From NCBI GenBank assembly GCA_018907035.1, contig JACCIC010000004.1:773001-837000 (forward strand): a DNA stretch of 64,000 bases. Direction: 5' to 3'. The translations under genes were made by a program, and so were the position numbers. This stretch comes from Sycobia sp. Sy_11. Taxonomy: Eukaryota > Arthropoda > Insecta > Hymenoptera > Epichrysomallidae. Positions 50,424 to 62,349 of this stretch are shown here, piece after piece. Position 1 is the stretch's first letter. Each line of letters starts with the position of its first letter. The notes under the pieces were generated by a model, which saw nothing but the letters and a program-made list of their open reading frames with translations, made no database searches and was not told the origin of the DNA.

Positions 50424-51303
50424 GGAGAGAGTCGAGTTCGAACCTTTCCTCTGATGGTCGGTTCTTAAGTGTACCTGCATGATCGTGGTCGAGTGCTCAT
50501 TGTCGCTTCCCCACGCCCGGTTTATTGTTCGATCAGAGTCAAGTGTTCTATATACGTGCCACGAATAAATGAATATACGTGCCGTACGTGCGTGTGACTT
50601 TCGTCATTACTTCTACGTATTAGGTCTCCTAAGTAAACCGAACGTGTATTATACGTAATTATACGCAATTTGAGTTACAGGTAGATTTTACAGCTTGAAA
50701 TTGCGGTAAACCTTCCAAAATTAGTCTTCTTTGGCTGGCCGTTTTAAATCCCTACTCCGGCAATTTCACAAGTTCCTCCCCGAGTTCTTCAGAATATTAT
50801 ATTTTCCTGTAATAAACTATTCGCCGATCCAATCGCTATACCTTGAATAGCCTCCTTTCGTTCGTTCAATAAGTTACGGAACATTCGTGCGAATCTGAAA
50901 ATACCACTCTTATATTTATGCATGCAGATATATACACATATTACGTTTTCACCAATTGTGCTCCGCTGTGTTTATATCGTTAAGAAGGTATAAATATTTT
51001 AAGGTTTCTGTGGATTACCTTACAATTGCCCGGCTAGCGCATTAACATAGTTTCATGATTGGATTCGACCGTTCTCCAGAATTCGATGAATAGAAAATTT
51101 TGCAAGTTATTGCTATAACTTTCTCATGCGAGATAGAGAAAAGAGAAGGAAGGGTTTGGGAGAGGGGTGGTAGAAATACAATAGAGAAGAATTCAGAACG
51201 ATGGGATAGTAATAAAACAGTATACGCGCACACCAAGTGTATTATACATTTAACGGAGCTATATCTTGCATAGAGCTTAGATATAAAAGCGGATGATAAA
51301 AAG

Positions 51304-51304
<1 letters not shown>

Positions 51305-51362
<58 letters not shown>

Positions 51363-51453
51363 ATGAACGGATGGATCGAGATAAAGGCATTATTTAGACG
51401 TGGAAAAAGTTTCCAATACTATCCATTAGGTTTCTCGGAAGATTTCTAAGAAA

Positions 51454-51502
<49 letters not shown>

Positions 51503-51550
51503 AGAGATAGTACGATTAAGAAATATATATATATATATATATATATATAG
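51305..51550. repeat. Three (TA)n tracts in 250 bp
   Basis: TA runs at 51305-51360, 51457-51498 and 51523-51550 separated by unique sequence. Confidence 0.95.
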
Positions 51551-51995
51551 TGCATTGGATGGAGATTTATGTCGCTGTGCAAGCCACGCACAAAGCTCCA
51601 AGCAGATAATATCATAGCTACATTTAATTAATGCTAAATGTAATATAATATAACTAATTCTATATATCTGTTATATATACTTTGCGTTTTGAAATTCTAA
51701 TTTTGACGAGGTAAAAATATCATTAAAATCAGAAAAACTGAAGGCCTGAAAATATTTTATTAATATTGTTATATTAATAAATAAAAAAGTTTTTATAATA
51801 ATATTTTCTTTCTATGATAGTATTTTCAATATACATAACGGTAATTTTCTTTCTACATTTATTTCATGGAGAGAAAAAGAGAAAAACAAGGAAAATATAT
51901 ATAAGTTTTAAGAATCAACAAAAAAAGGTGGAAAAGATCAAGGATGTTGCATTTTGGCGGATGAAGTTTCCGGTAAAAATAGAACAGCAGCGGTA

Positions 51996-52013
51996 GTGAG
52001 AGAGAGAAAGAGA

Positions 52014-52078
<65 letters not shown>
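51996..52078. repeat. (GA)n microsatellite
   Basis: A GA run of about 80 bp with AAGA and GGGA interruptions at its left end. Confidence 0.95.
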
Positions 52079-52080
<2 letters not shown>

Positions 52081-52185
52081 AGAAAAAAGTCGTTGCAAGC
52101 AGGTGCGTAGGAGGTTAATCTTTCGCAAGGAAAACGCCCGCACCTCGTCAATTCTAATAGAATAATCCGTTTTCAGGTCACTGAT

Positions 52186-52188
<3 letters not shown>

Positions 52189-52222
<34 letters not shown>
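52189..52222. repeat. (CT)n microsatellite
   Basis: Pure CT run, complementary to the GA run 110 bp upstream. Confidence 0.95.
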
Positions 52223-52229
<7 letters not shown>

Positions 52230-52331
52230 ATGTGCATGCACATAATCGGCGTGCGCCTCTCGATCGATAAGTCGGATCGGCGATTTATTAAATTCGATCG
52301 CGAAGTCCGCCAGAGTCCAGCTACGAGTGTA

Positions 52332-52334
<3 letters not shown>

Positions 52335-52381
<47 letters not shown>
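52335..52381. repeat. (TA)n microsatellite
   Basis: Pure TA run of about 46 bp. Confidence 0.95.
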
Positions 52382-52391
<10 letters not shown>

Positions 52392-53210
52392 TCTGTCACA
52401 CGCGTGTACAAATTAAAAAGAGTTGCGAGAAAGAGAGGGGGGGGCAACTGAGTAAAAGAAGAGTCGCGCGCGGGTCCGCTTGTGTATATAATTGACTGTT
52501 TACACGACGTAAAGCCCCGTGAAAATTCAATGGGAACGCCCAATCACCCATGCACATATATACAACAGAAACATATACCTACGCGAAGGCACATGTATGC
52601 GTACGTAGGCCTAGACGGGTCTGCGCATACATATCTGTTTTATATATTACATTATATATTATGTCTTATATATCGTCGGTGAGATCTTGAAGATAACTAT
52701 TTTGCACACACACGCACGTGTGCACGCGTGCAGACATACAGCACACACGACGATGAAACGTACCCGCGAGCTATCACCCGTAATTTTTATTATTGAGTTG
52801 CGTACTTTCGCGGGTAAAGGCCCGTTTCCAAAATTAAAACGCTCATTCGTCCTTAAAATAGCTTAAATTTTAAGAAATGAAATTTTCTGCGCTAGACATT
52901 TCGATAATATGTGTGTGTATGTATGTACATATACGTAGAAATTAAAAACTATTTCTTTTCATGCTTTATAAATAAATAAATACGTACAAAAATCTACTTG
53001 TGCAATCTACTTGAGCGATTTGTTTGTTCGAAAAAGATTTGTATCTAGAGGGGGAGGGGGTAGCGCCGATCTTTTTTCTCATTAACGAGAAGAGAACAAG
53101 AGAGACAAAATGGGACTCGGACGTTCCAACCGATTTTCGCAATTTCTCGCGCGTCGTCTTGTGAAACGCGCGCGTGCGAGCGTAGTTGCGTTTCGTTTAA
53201 CGACTTATCA

Positions 53211-53211
<1 letters not shown>

Positions 53212-53297
<86 letters not shown>

Positions 53298-53320
53298 TGT
53301 ATGTATGTATGTATGTATAT
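53212..53320. repeat. (TA)n-(GTAT)n compound microsatellite
   Basis: A TA run (53212-53257) followed by about a dozen GTAT units. Confidence 0.95.
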
Positions 53321-54522
53321 ACAGTAAAGAGAGCTCGGCGCCCCCGTCTTTTACCTCCAACTTCGTTTTTCTCAACTTCGTCTTTTTTTTCTCCTTTTTA
53401 TCGGCTTTTGGCAAATAACTCGCGGGTTGAGAGGCGTTGTAAAAAAAATTTAATGCCCCGAGCGGCGTCGATTTAGAATGTTATATTCTGCGTTTCAAAT
53501 TTAGTATATACACCGACGGAAGAGCCATTCTCAAGCATTTTCAAAGAGCCTCTAAAAATTACTTATTATTTGCAATTTTTGCAGAATGCTGCGTTTTTGT
53601 TATATATGCATGCAAATATGTATGTATATATACATATATAGCAAAGGCGGTCAAGTTTGGCATGCAATTCTTTTTACAGTCCCTAGTCTTTTGAAACTGC
53701 GAAGGAATGATCTTCTCGTTTCCGAACGGGATAACGGCTCCAGGCATGATTTGCCTTTTTTTTAAACTGCCGTAAAATAAAAACAAATGAGCCTGATTAA
53801 AGTTGTATGTAGGATGCGATAAGAATCGGTTACTTTCGGATTTAACTTTCGTCCTACGCATTTTCCATACGTCACATTTATAGGTATATTAGTTTTTTGA
53901 CTTACCGGTTATCGAGTGTTAGATATATAAAACATATTCGTTATGTGACAATGTTCGCGATCTCTAATAGTTCCTGTTTATCGACTGCACTTAGGTTATC
54001 GCGATCGGACACCACGCAGCTCTATAGCCATTATTCATTGCTAGAAACTTATTTGAAACTTGTTTCTTATTTTTAATTTTAGCACTAGTCGTATTATTAT
54101 ACCGGCATGCATAGGTAATGTACGCATTCGCGCGCGCCTCTCTTTCTATAAATTATCCTCCACCGTATCAAGAATTTCCTAGCCAATGCTTGTACGCCAT
54201 GTGCACTCTTAATCCACGAAAAAGAGAGCTTCTTTTGTTGAAAATCATCCTTAGGAACTTGTACGACTCGCTGCCTTAGCTTTATGTACCTATAGCGAAG
54301 CTGCAGCTGCAAAAGAGCAAAAGAGCCGCTCGCGAAGCACCGGCCACAGCGCCGGCAGCCGCGCGCGGTGCGAGCGAAATGAAAAAAGGCTCCCGCAACG
54401 AGATTGCGAAAACTTTTTAACACCTCGGTTAATTATCCCTCGAAAGCACTAATTTGCCTACCTTTGCGCAATGCGCTTAACCGCGTAATTTTTCTTCTCC
54501 CCCGCGCACGCATGCGCGAGCG

Positions 54523-54525
<3 letters not shown>

Positions 54526-54556
<31 letters not shown>
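54526..54556. repeat. (CA)n microsatellite
   Basis: Pure CA run. Confidence 0.95.
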
Positions 54557-54560
<4 letters not shown>

Positions 54561-54678
54561 ATTGAGTAATCCTCTGCAGAGTCGCCGGCGCGCTTGCGCC
54601 CATATGCTCCCGCGCTCAATAATATAATGGGGATGTGGGCAGTGGGCGCACGCTCGCCTATGTGCGAGTGTTACGTGC

Positions 54679-54679
<1 letters not shown>

Positions 54680-54722
<43 letters not shown>
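54680..54722. repeat. (TA)n microsatellite
   Basis: Pure TA run preceded by CGTGCGTG. Confidence 0.95.
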
Positions 54723-54728
<6 letters not shown>

Positions 54729-54909
54729 TATGATGCGGTTGCGCGAACGACTATATCGCGCCTTGCTACGTCCTTCGACCGCGCATAAGCGCGACGGGAT
54801 AGCCGCGAGCGCGCGAGCGATCGAGCGAGAGCGAGTAGCCTACGGTTTTGTGCCTTTGGCGCGCCACACAGCTCTCGTGGGTGTTCCTTGAGATATATAC
54901 ATATATAAA

Positions 54910-54936
54910 TACACACACACACACACACACACACAC
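54910..54936. repeat. (CA)n microsatellite
   Basis: Pure AC run of about 27 bp. Confidence 0.95.
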
Positions 54937-55139
54937 TTCTCCTTCGATTTTTTTCTCAGTGTCTTTATCCGGAGCAATGACACACGGAAATGGAGGAAGT
55001 CGCGTTCCGCTTAAAAAACCTCTCTCATTCTTTGTCCGCATTGACGGCTTTTGTTCCAGTTTCCTTTTTTTGATCCCCCCACCCCCGCTCCCTCATACCC
55101 TACCTGAGATTCGCATTGTCTACAGCTTTTTTACTTCTT

Positions 55140-56480
55140 AATCGAGCTTCCTCCACTCCCGGTCATTCCTAGATTCTGTTTAGTATACTTTGAATGAAAT
55201 ATATTTCGTAAAAGACAAAGCGACGGCTTTGTACTGCTTTTTTACATTAAAACCTGCCTCCTTATTTAGTTATAGGATAATATGCAAATTACATTATTTT
55301 CAAATAAAGATAATATCACTGACGAATGATAAAGTATGAACTTTGCTTCTATCTAGATCTTTTTGTGTGCACAAGGAACTTTCTGTTATTTTCGTCTATT
55401 ACAATATAATTATACATTTCGAATTATTTTATTAATTTAAGCTAAATTTTAGTAGTTTTAACATTTCTATTGTATATACTCTATATTAGATATTAGTCTT
55501 AGATTTACTTATTCCTTGCTTATTATTAATAGTTATGCACATATTTTAGGTGAACTAAAATTTTTAGTTGATGATTTCTTTCACAAACTTTTCGTTTTTT
55601 TATATAAATACGATGAACAATCATGTTTTAATAAAAATTTATATATATTATATATAATATCATTAAAATAAAAAACATTGTAATAAATAAATGTAATAAA
55701 TAAATCATACATTTTACAGCATGAAAAATGTTATACACCTTTAACAGTCGCGAAAAAATAGGAAGAATTATTTACTTTAATTAGCTTTCTTTTAACTATT
55801 ATAATAAAACAGAATAGTTTCATACATTATAATTATACTATATATAGAGTATGAAAAATTAAAATCTAGTAATTAATTTACACCAAATTTACATCTCCAA
55901 AAATAAAATCCTTTAGTTAAAAAATTCTGCTGTAGAAGTCTAATACGAGGTAAAACAATATTGAAATACAAAAAACATATTTCATATTACATCTTATTTT
56001 ATAATTTTTTTTTATTTTTAATGAGAGCGCAGAGAAGAAAATTATTTATACAGCGTATCGTCTCCAAATTAAGTCCTGTTTATCTTGCTATTTTCACGAT
56101 CCAATACTTCTCAGCTTATACGAATCATATCGCCGGTAATTCGAATTTCTTTGCTTTTTTTCCATTGAAAAATCAAAAAAAATCGGAAATTCTCTCAAAT
56201 ACCGACTGCGTATATTCGCGAGCCTCCCGCAGAGCCATAAATTTTAAACAGAAACCGAAAATCATATGTTCCTAATGCAAAGAACATACATCTCGCATAT
56301 AGGAAATTCTAGCGCTTGTTTTTATATATGAAACGTTTTTCCATAAGCGGTCTATACAATTAAAACCGAAGATTTACAGCGTGTATTACAAGCCAAACTT
56401 TTCCGTCGACGGGCGGAGGTATATGTTTATAACCTGTGCGCAATTTACACTTTTTTGCGCGCTTGTGTATAGATGTGTGT
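55140..56480. other. AT-rich non-coding DNA
   Basis: A 104-codon frame at 55961-56275 has no domain. I see no gene. Confidence 0.5.
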
Positions 56481-56589
56481 GTGTAAAAACGTTTGACGCG
56501 GTGGAAAAGCATAGTAATCGAAAGTTCACACATACAGAAACGCTTACGTAGGCAGCCTACTGTACTCGTGTATATGGGTTACAGATTTG

Positions 56590-56970
56590 TAGCGTATTGT
56601 TCGATTCGCGAATCTCGGCGCGCGGTTGGCCGAACGGAGCCGGCGTCCCATACGTATCGCGCATTGGCCAGTCACGAATTTTACGGCAGCGCGCGTGCGC
56701 GCCGCGTTCCGTGCCCAACTTCCCACCGCGGACAGATCTGCTTATACGTACGTTAGAAAATTCGCCGGCCGCGACCGCGGGGCGCGATTTTACGGGCAGA
56801 AAAGCGGAGCGACGATTTATATAGGGAGGGGGCCGCGGGTGTTATTTTTACACATATAGACATAATTCCGACGCAAGCACGCCGGTGTTTCGTCCGGCCG
56901 CGTTTTAAATATACGTTTCGCCGCGTTTTTACGTTTCGAAAATCGGCCCTATAATAATATTACACATGCA
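56590..56970. other. GC-rich island
   Basis: CpG-rich with short overlapping frames on both strands and no domain. Confidence 0.35.
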
Positions 56971-56999
56971 CGAACATTGTAAATTACTTTTTGCCCGCC

Positions 57000-58080
57000 C
57001 CCTTCCATTCCACCACTAGTTCGCGCTATTCCTGGACTTAAAGTTTTAATCGGTAGTTCTCTATATACACTATAACGGTCTTCCAATAAGACTGCTACAA
57101 ATCATCCCTCCTTCGATTTTGCTACTGTAGGCGTGGGTAGCCGCTTTCGACTCGGTGACTGGGTATACAGCGATAATTATATACTGATGGAAGTCACAGA
57201 ATATTTAATTGCTTGTATTGTTAGCGGGTGAGTGCGAGAGGGGGGTATAGAAAGTTCAAGCAGAGGATATAAAATAATTCTTTTCAACCGCTTTCTCTGA
57301 TAATTTAATCGTGTGAATTAATGATAATGAGTATAATGATCAATTGAAAATTTATATCAAATTGCTCATTTCGATTTTTGCAGCGAAATACATTGCCACG
57401 ATATACTTCTCTCAGAACGGTATATTTCTTTTGCATTCTATATTTAAGTATAGATATTTTATTGAATCTGCTTTTTTAGGTATGGGTTAAATTTACATCG
57501 TCAATATTATAAAAACATTAATTTATTTATTTATATACGCATTATTTAAAAAATAATCTGATATTAATAAATTAAGCTTAGAAATTTGGTTCATTATTTT
57601 CGATCATTTCTGCAGACACATTTACTTATTAAGAAATGCTGTGTATCATCGATATAGTTGTCAAACTAGCAAATAAATATATTTCTAAAAAATCAGTAAA
57701 GGAATCCTTTTTCTCTCGATTTTCAAATTCTCCTAATAATTCACAGCCTTACCGAAACTCGTAGCTAGCTATAGACACTTTTTTCCTTCCAACATGCATA
57801 TTTCATTTCAAGACAGTGCACACTGTGAATTTCATATTATATATATATATACACCTACATATAACTCCATCCATGATTACAGAAATGAAGGGGAAGGAGA
57901 AGAGAGAATATCCCTGAAAAATTCCCGAAAGCAGCGCAATTCTGAAGCATCGATCGAGCGGCCAACGGATCTCTATCGAGATCAAACTCTCTCGACCCTC
58001 CTTCTCCGGCTTTCGTCATTGATCAGGGGGATCAATGAAGCGCGTCGGCGATCGGCTGATCGTCGAACGTGCACGACGTA
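57000..58080. other. AT-rich non-coding DNA
   Basis: I see no gene or long repeat. Confidence 0.55.
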
Positions 58081-58088
58081 GATCAGCG

Positions 58089-58091
<3 letters not shown>

Positions 58092-58146
<55 letters not shown>
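58092..58146. repeat. (TA)n microsatellite
   Basis: Pure TA run of about 55 bp. Confidence 0.95.
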
Positions 58147-58148
<2 letters not shown>

Positions 58149-58529
58149 CGCGCGCTGGGTCTCGCGTTTTCGGCGAAGAAAACGAGAGAAGGAAAAAAAG
58201 ATTCTCGCCCGATGCGCAGTGGGATCCATTTAGTGATACCGTGGCATATCGCTCTCTCGAAGATTATCTCTTGCGCCTGCGCTGCTGTGCCGCTTCTCCT
58301 TATCTAACACTTTCGATCTTCACATCATGTGGGTATGTGAGTGGGTGTGTGTAAAACGTACATACGTACACGGTTGCTGCAGGGCGCGCATAATGTGCCA
58401 GAGTTGGTGAAAAAGGGTTCGCGTTTCATAACGGGGTCCGTAGTGGATATTCCGTTATAATACGTGGTACGTCCGCGCCCGTTCCAAGACCGCCGATACC
58501 TTGCGCGACATCCTCGTGCAAGTATTCAT

Positions 58530-58565
58530 ATATATTATATTATATTATATTATATTATATTATAT

Positions 58566-58614
<49 letters not shown>
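58530..58614. repeat. (TATAT)n pentanucleotide plus (TA)n
   Basis: About eight TATAT units, then a pure TA run of about 41 bp. Confidence 0.95.
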
Positions 58615-58616
<2 letters not shown>

Positions 58617-58649
58617 CTTGTTTGAATTTTTCATATTAATCTAGTGTGT

Positions 58650-58910
58650 CAGAAGCGTTCTAGATGCACACTTTGAACAGTTTGAACGGTCGAAATATTC
58701 GAAATATTGGTATGTTCAATGAGTTCGAGTAGTTTGTAAATGTGAAGACATATCTAACTTGTTTGAACATCAAGTAAATTCAGTTCTATAGTTTAAATTT
58801 CACATTCTTCTGGCTCTCGCGATTACATTCATAGGCGAGTGTTGATTCAATGCGACACGCTGAAACAACTAGGTTACACCCACTAAACGGTCGTTCGAGC
58901 GGCTATAAAA
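58650..58910. repeat. Degenerate TTCGA-type cluster 9 (weak)
   Basis: AGCGTTCTAG, TTTGAACAG, TTTGAACGG, TCGAAATATTCGAAAT, GAGTTCGAG and CGTTCGAGCGG. It is sparser than the others. Confidence 0.35.
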
Positions 58911-58919
58911 AAAATAGAT

Positions 58920-59716
58920 AAGAAAATTCGAATCTACCGTGATTCGACAAATTCAGCTGTATAGATAAATCTAGTTAGAGCAGAGATCAAAATGTTATAT
59001 AGGAAGTGCTTTGTAAGCTCAATTTTTATGCACAATTTAAAGCGGTATTGGATTTTCGGGCAACTTTGCATGGATTAGTTATTGATGAAATGTCCTAAGT
59101 ATGAAAAACTTCTTAAAAAGTCTATGGTACAATAATAATATTAGAAATTTTTACATTACATAGTTTAGAGTTAGCTAAGTTTGATAATGAAATTCCGTAC
59201 GCGTTCATTTTTTTGGCATTTCGGGAAGAAAATCAATATAACGAATTAAAAAACTACAGCTTATATTTTAAATTGCATTTGTGCAATAATTTATTTTGTA
59301 ATGCATTTGCATGGAAAATGTTAAAGCAAAGGTGAAAACAATTTCGAAAAAGATGGTTTTGAAATTGAAGTAACGTTTATGGCAATTCTTGAAAATACAA
59401 AAGGTAGTTAAAATTCGAATAAAAGGCATTATGGGTTTGCGAGGAAAAGAGATGATTTCCGATATTGTGCGTTTTCCCTGTACACCTTCACAGACGAGTT
59501 GGATTCGAGAACTGTAAATATCCGATCAAATACCTGCTCATTGTGTGGTTTGGGTTTTGGCTTCCCCCACCACTAGGACAAATCGTCCATTACTATAGGG
59601 TAGCTACCTGCGCAGCTAATCGTCTCAAAATACGGCACCTAGATAAAGTTTGCGCCAGTGTGCTCATTGTGGCTGCGCCAGTAGTTAGACGTTAACCTAT
59701 TTTCGGGTTCGAGCGA
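58920..59716. other. 5' flank of the ankyrin gene
   Basis: AT-rich to about 59,460, then mixed. CTCATTGTG occurs at 59538 and 59659. No TATA box or clear initiator could be assigned. Confidence 0.4.
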
Positions 59717-59926
59717 TGACGATTAGATCGTCGACTAAGTGTTTCAAATAATGATATACATTCGGTAGTGCTGAATGCTCGTCGTAAAAACAAAATTTTA
59801 ATCGTGGAACGAAAGCGAACTCGACAGGCATCAGTTACGGCGTGGCAGCAAAAGTGCAGCGGTGCGCGCCTCCCGACTCCGAGACTCGAAGAGCGAATCG
59901 CGCGGCCGGCCGATCGAGAAGGAAGG

Positions 59927-61492
59927 ATGGCCGACGAGAAAATGATCCAGCTGATCATGGACGTGCTGAGTAACGACAGCAAGTCCGTGCTGGACTTCCT
60001 CAAGGAGCACGGCGTCGAGAAGCTGACGGACTCGACCGACTACCGGCTGCTGCTCGCCACGATCCTGCGCTCGAACAAGCAGCTGGCCATGATGCTGATC
60101 AAGCTCGGCATCCCGCTGAACAACAGCACCGGGAAGCTCAAGGACGTGAACAGCCCCCTGCACTGCGCCGTCTACGCGATGCAGGACCCGGAGGTCGTCG
60201 AGACCCTGCTGCAGCGCGGCGCCGACGTCAACTTCCGGAACCCGAAGGGCGAGACGCCCCTGCACCTCGCGGCCTTCCACAAGCACGCGGGCATCGCGGG
60301 CCTGCTCCTCGGGCACGGGGCCGACGCGCGGCTCCGCACCGCCCTCGGCGAGACGCCCCTGCACTACCTGGCGGCCGAGTGCGAGTGCAGCGCGTACTTC
60401 GCGGCCGACGCCGGCCTCGCCGTCCTGGTGCGCGCCCTCGCCGGGGCGGGCGTCGACCTCGACGCCCGCGGCCCCCAGGGCCGCACCGCCCTCCACCTCG
60501 CCTCGGCCAACGGCTGCGAGTGCGTCACGCAGCTGCTGCTCGAGCACGGGGCCGACGTCGCCCTCGCCGACGACGAGGGCTTCACGCCCCTGCACCGCGC
60601 CGCGTGCACCCTCGGCGTCGAGCTCGCGCGCCGCATGCTCGAGCTGGGCGCGGACCCGAACGCCGAGGCGGCCGGCGGCGCGCGGCCCCTCGTCCTCGCC
60701 TGCCGCCTCGAGCGCCTCGACGTCGCGGAGCTGCTGCTGGAGCACGGGGCCGAGGCGGACTGCGGCGCGGGCGCGGACCTGCTGACGCCCCTGCACTACG
60801 GGGTCTTCGGCGGGGACGCGCCGATGGTGGCGGCGCTGCTGCGCGCCGGCGCGGACCCGCACCGGGAGGCGGCCGACGGCCGCTCGGCCCTCGAGGTGGC
60901 GCACGGCCTGGCGCGCGAGCTCGGCAACTTCGAGATGATGCTGCTCTTCCTGCGGCTGCGGCCCGAGGTGGGCGCCAACTTCCGGGGCAGCTGCGGCAAC
61001 ACGGCGCTGCACTGGGCCTGCATCCACGGGAACATCGAGTGCGCGGTGCGGCTGATGGAGCTGGGCGCGGACCTCGAGGCGGAGAACGCGGAGGGCCGCA
61101 CTGCCGGCGAGTTCATGCGGTTCAGCAAGCGGGAGGAGGAGGAGATGCGGAGCGACCGGGTCGACCGGTACACGACGCTGCGCGAGCTCCTGGTCAGCAT
61201 CGACAAGATGGCGCTCTACTCGCAGAACGACGAGTTCCAGCGGAGGCTCGACTCGCCCGAGTTCGCCGAGAGCTACCCGCGCTACAGCGGCGTCTTCAGG
61301 GCGCAGCTGGGCCGCAGCCGGGCGAGGCGCGGCCTCATCGAGGAGGCGGGGGAGGCCTTCCAGGTGCTCACCGGCTACGAGCTGCCGCACAACTGCATCG
61401 AGAAGATCTTCAAGGGCGTCGACAACGAGAGCTTGGCCAACCTCGTCGCCTGCAAGAAAGCCGTGCTCGAGCCGGCGAGCAGCGCGAGTTGA
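59927..61492 (+). CDS. Intronless ankyrin-repeat protein with PRANC-like (F-box-like) C-terminus, 521 aa
   Basis: A single open exon. The first in-frame ATG after an in-frame TGA (59717-59719) is 59927, in a good context (AGGATGG); upstream in-frame codons, including GTG at 59768, are not usable eukaryotic starts. About nine ankyrin repeats are visible. A degenerate one lies at about 36-65. Clearer ones start near 75, 108, 141 (with an insertion to about 180), 185, 218, 251, 286, 318 (degenerate) and 357, marked by T-PLH and LL--GAD motifs. A charged linker (about 398-415) is followed by a helical region and then LPHNCIEKIFKGVDNESLAN (486-505). That segment has the LP-x-x-C-I-x-K-I-hydrophobic pattern of PRANC or F-box ends. 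Such proteins link bound targets to SCF ubiquitin ligase in poxviruses, and occur in Wolbachia and parasitoid wasps (family knowledge). No signal peptide or membrane segment is seen. Third codon positions are nearly all G or C, unlike the AT-rich flanks. An unseen 5' non-coding exon is possible. The ankyrin call is certain; PRANC is probable. Confidence 0.9.
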   Translation: MADEKMIQLIMDVLSNDSKSVLDFLKEHGVEKLTDSTDYRLLLATILRSNKQLAMMLIKLGIPLNNSTGKLKDVNSPLHCAVYAMQDPEVVETLLQRGADVNFRNPKGETPLHLAAFHKHAGIAGLLLGHGADARLRTALGETPLHYLAAECECSAYFAADAGLAVLVRALAGAGVDLDARGPQGRTALHLASANGCECVTQLLLEHGADVALADDEGFTPLHRAACTLGVELARRMLELGADPNAEAAGGARPLVLACRLERLDVAELLLEHGAEADCGAGADLLTPLHYGVFGGDAPMVAALLRAGADPHREAADGRSALEVAHGLARELGNFEMMLLFLRLRPEVGANFRGSCGNTALHWACIHGNIECAVRLMELGADLEAENAEGRTAGEFMRFSKREEEEMRSDRVDRYTTLRELLVSIDKMALYSQNDEFQRRLDSPEFAESYPRYSGVFRAQLGRSRARRGLIEEAGEAFQVLTGYELPHNCIEKIFKGVDNESLANLVACKKAVLEPASSAS

Positions 61493-61563
61493 GCGCCACT
61501 TCGCTCCGCGATAACGACGACGAGTGTGCTTAAGGTCGAATGGTTTTTCTTTTTTCTCCCTCA

Positions 61564-61576
61564 CCCCCCCCCCCCC
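61564..61576. repeat. Poly(C) run of 13
   Basis: Lies 72 nt after the ankyrin gene stop, probably in its 3' UTR. Confidence 0.95.
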
Positions 61577-62269
61577 TCGACATTGCGTTACGTTATTGTT
61601 CTCGTACCACATCGGTACGATCCATCTATCAAAAAGGCAAACTACGATATAGAGAGAAATTGAAAAAGTATTTGTCCGCGGGTGCGTGAAACATTTTGGA
61701 TTAATATGTTATTCGTTCCGTAGATCTCGTGTCAAAAGGAAAATTTTCGTTAAAAATTGTATATGTGAATTTACAATCAATATTTGTCCATAGAAAAGCA
61801 CGTAATTGGGAGAGTGTGAAAGCGTTATGTATGAGAACTTTACAGAGCTCGTTTTAAAGGTAATTTCGGTTATTTTGTTTCATTGCGTACCGAATCGATC
61901 GCGGATATCTGGTTGGAGTTAGTTGTTAGTATAAAAGTTAACAAACAAACTCGGATATTTTTTAATTTATACATTTATACGCAATTCAAGCTTTAAAAAA
62001 ATGTACAGTGTTGTTTTCGACATATTCTCTTGCAATTTTCTTAACGTGAGCTGTGAACGACTGAGCTGGTAACCGATCGATCTCGCGAGGGAATAAGTCG
62101 ATACGCGAGCGCGCGAGCGTATATTTCAAAAGCAATTTTTCGATTTTAAGATCATTTTTAATCGATATGATAATTTATTTGTACTATATTCACTGAGTGT
62201 ATTGCTTCTATATTTTCGTATATTGTATATCGCTGTAATATCGTCGATATTATGTACCGATCTTAGTGT

Positions 62270-62272
<3 letters not shown>

Positions 62273-62328
<56 letters not shown>
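62273..62328. repeat. (TA)n microsatellite
   Basis: Pure TA run of about 55 bp. Confidence 0.95.
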
Positions 62329-62330
<2 letters not shown>

Positions 62331-62342
62331 GTAATAAGTTTC

Positions 62343-62348
62343 AATAAA
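62343..62348 (+). terminator. Possible poly(A) signal AATAAA for the ankyrin gene
   Basis: This is the first AATAAA I see after the stop at 61492, about 850 nt downstream and just beyond a TA microsatellite. It implies a long 3' UTR. It may be fortuitous in AT-rich DNA. Confidence 0.25.
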
Positions 62349-62349
62349 A

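Noticed and set aside
59768..59926. 53-codon N-terminal extension of the ankyrin gene starting at GTG
   Set aside because: The codon at 59768 is GTG, not ATG. No ATG occurs in frame between the TGA at 59717 and the ATG at 59927.
59831..61612. 593-codon open frame antisense to the ankyrin gene, and a 384-codon frame (60379-61533) in another sense frame
   Set aside because: Both arise from extreme G/C at third positions, which removes stop codons from other frames. Their translations are Arg/Ala/Gly/Val-rich with no domain, whereas the sense frame has clear ankyrin repeats.
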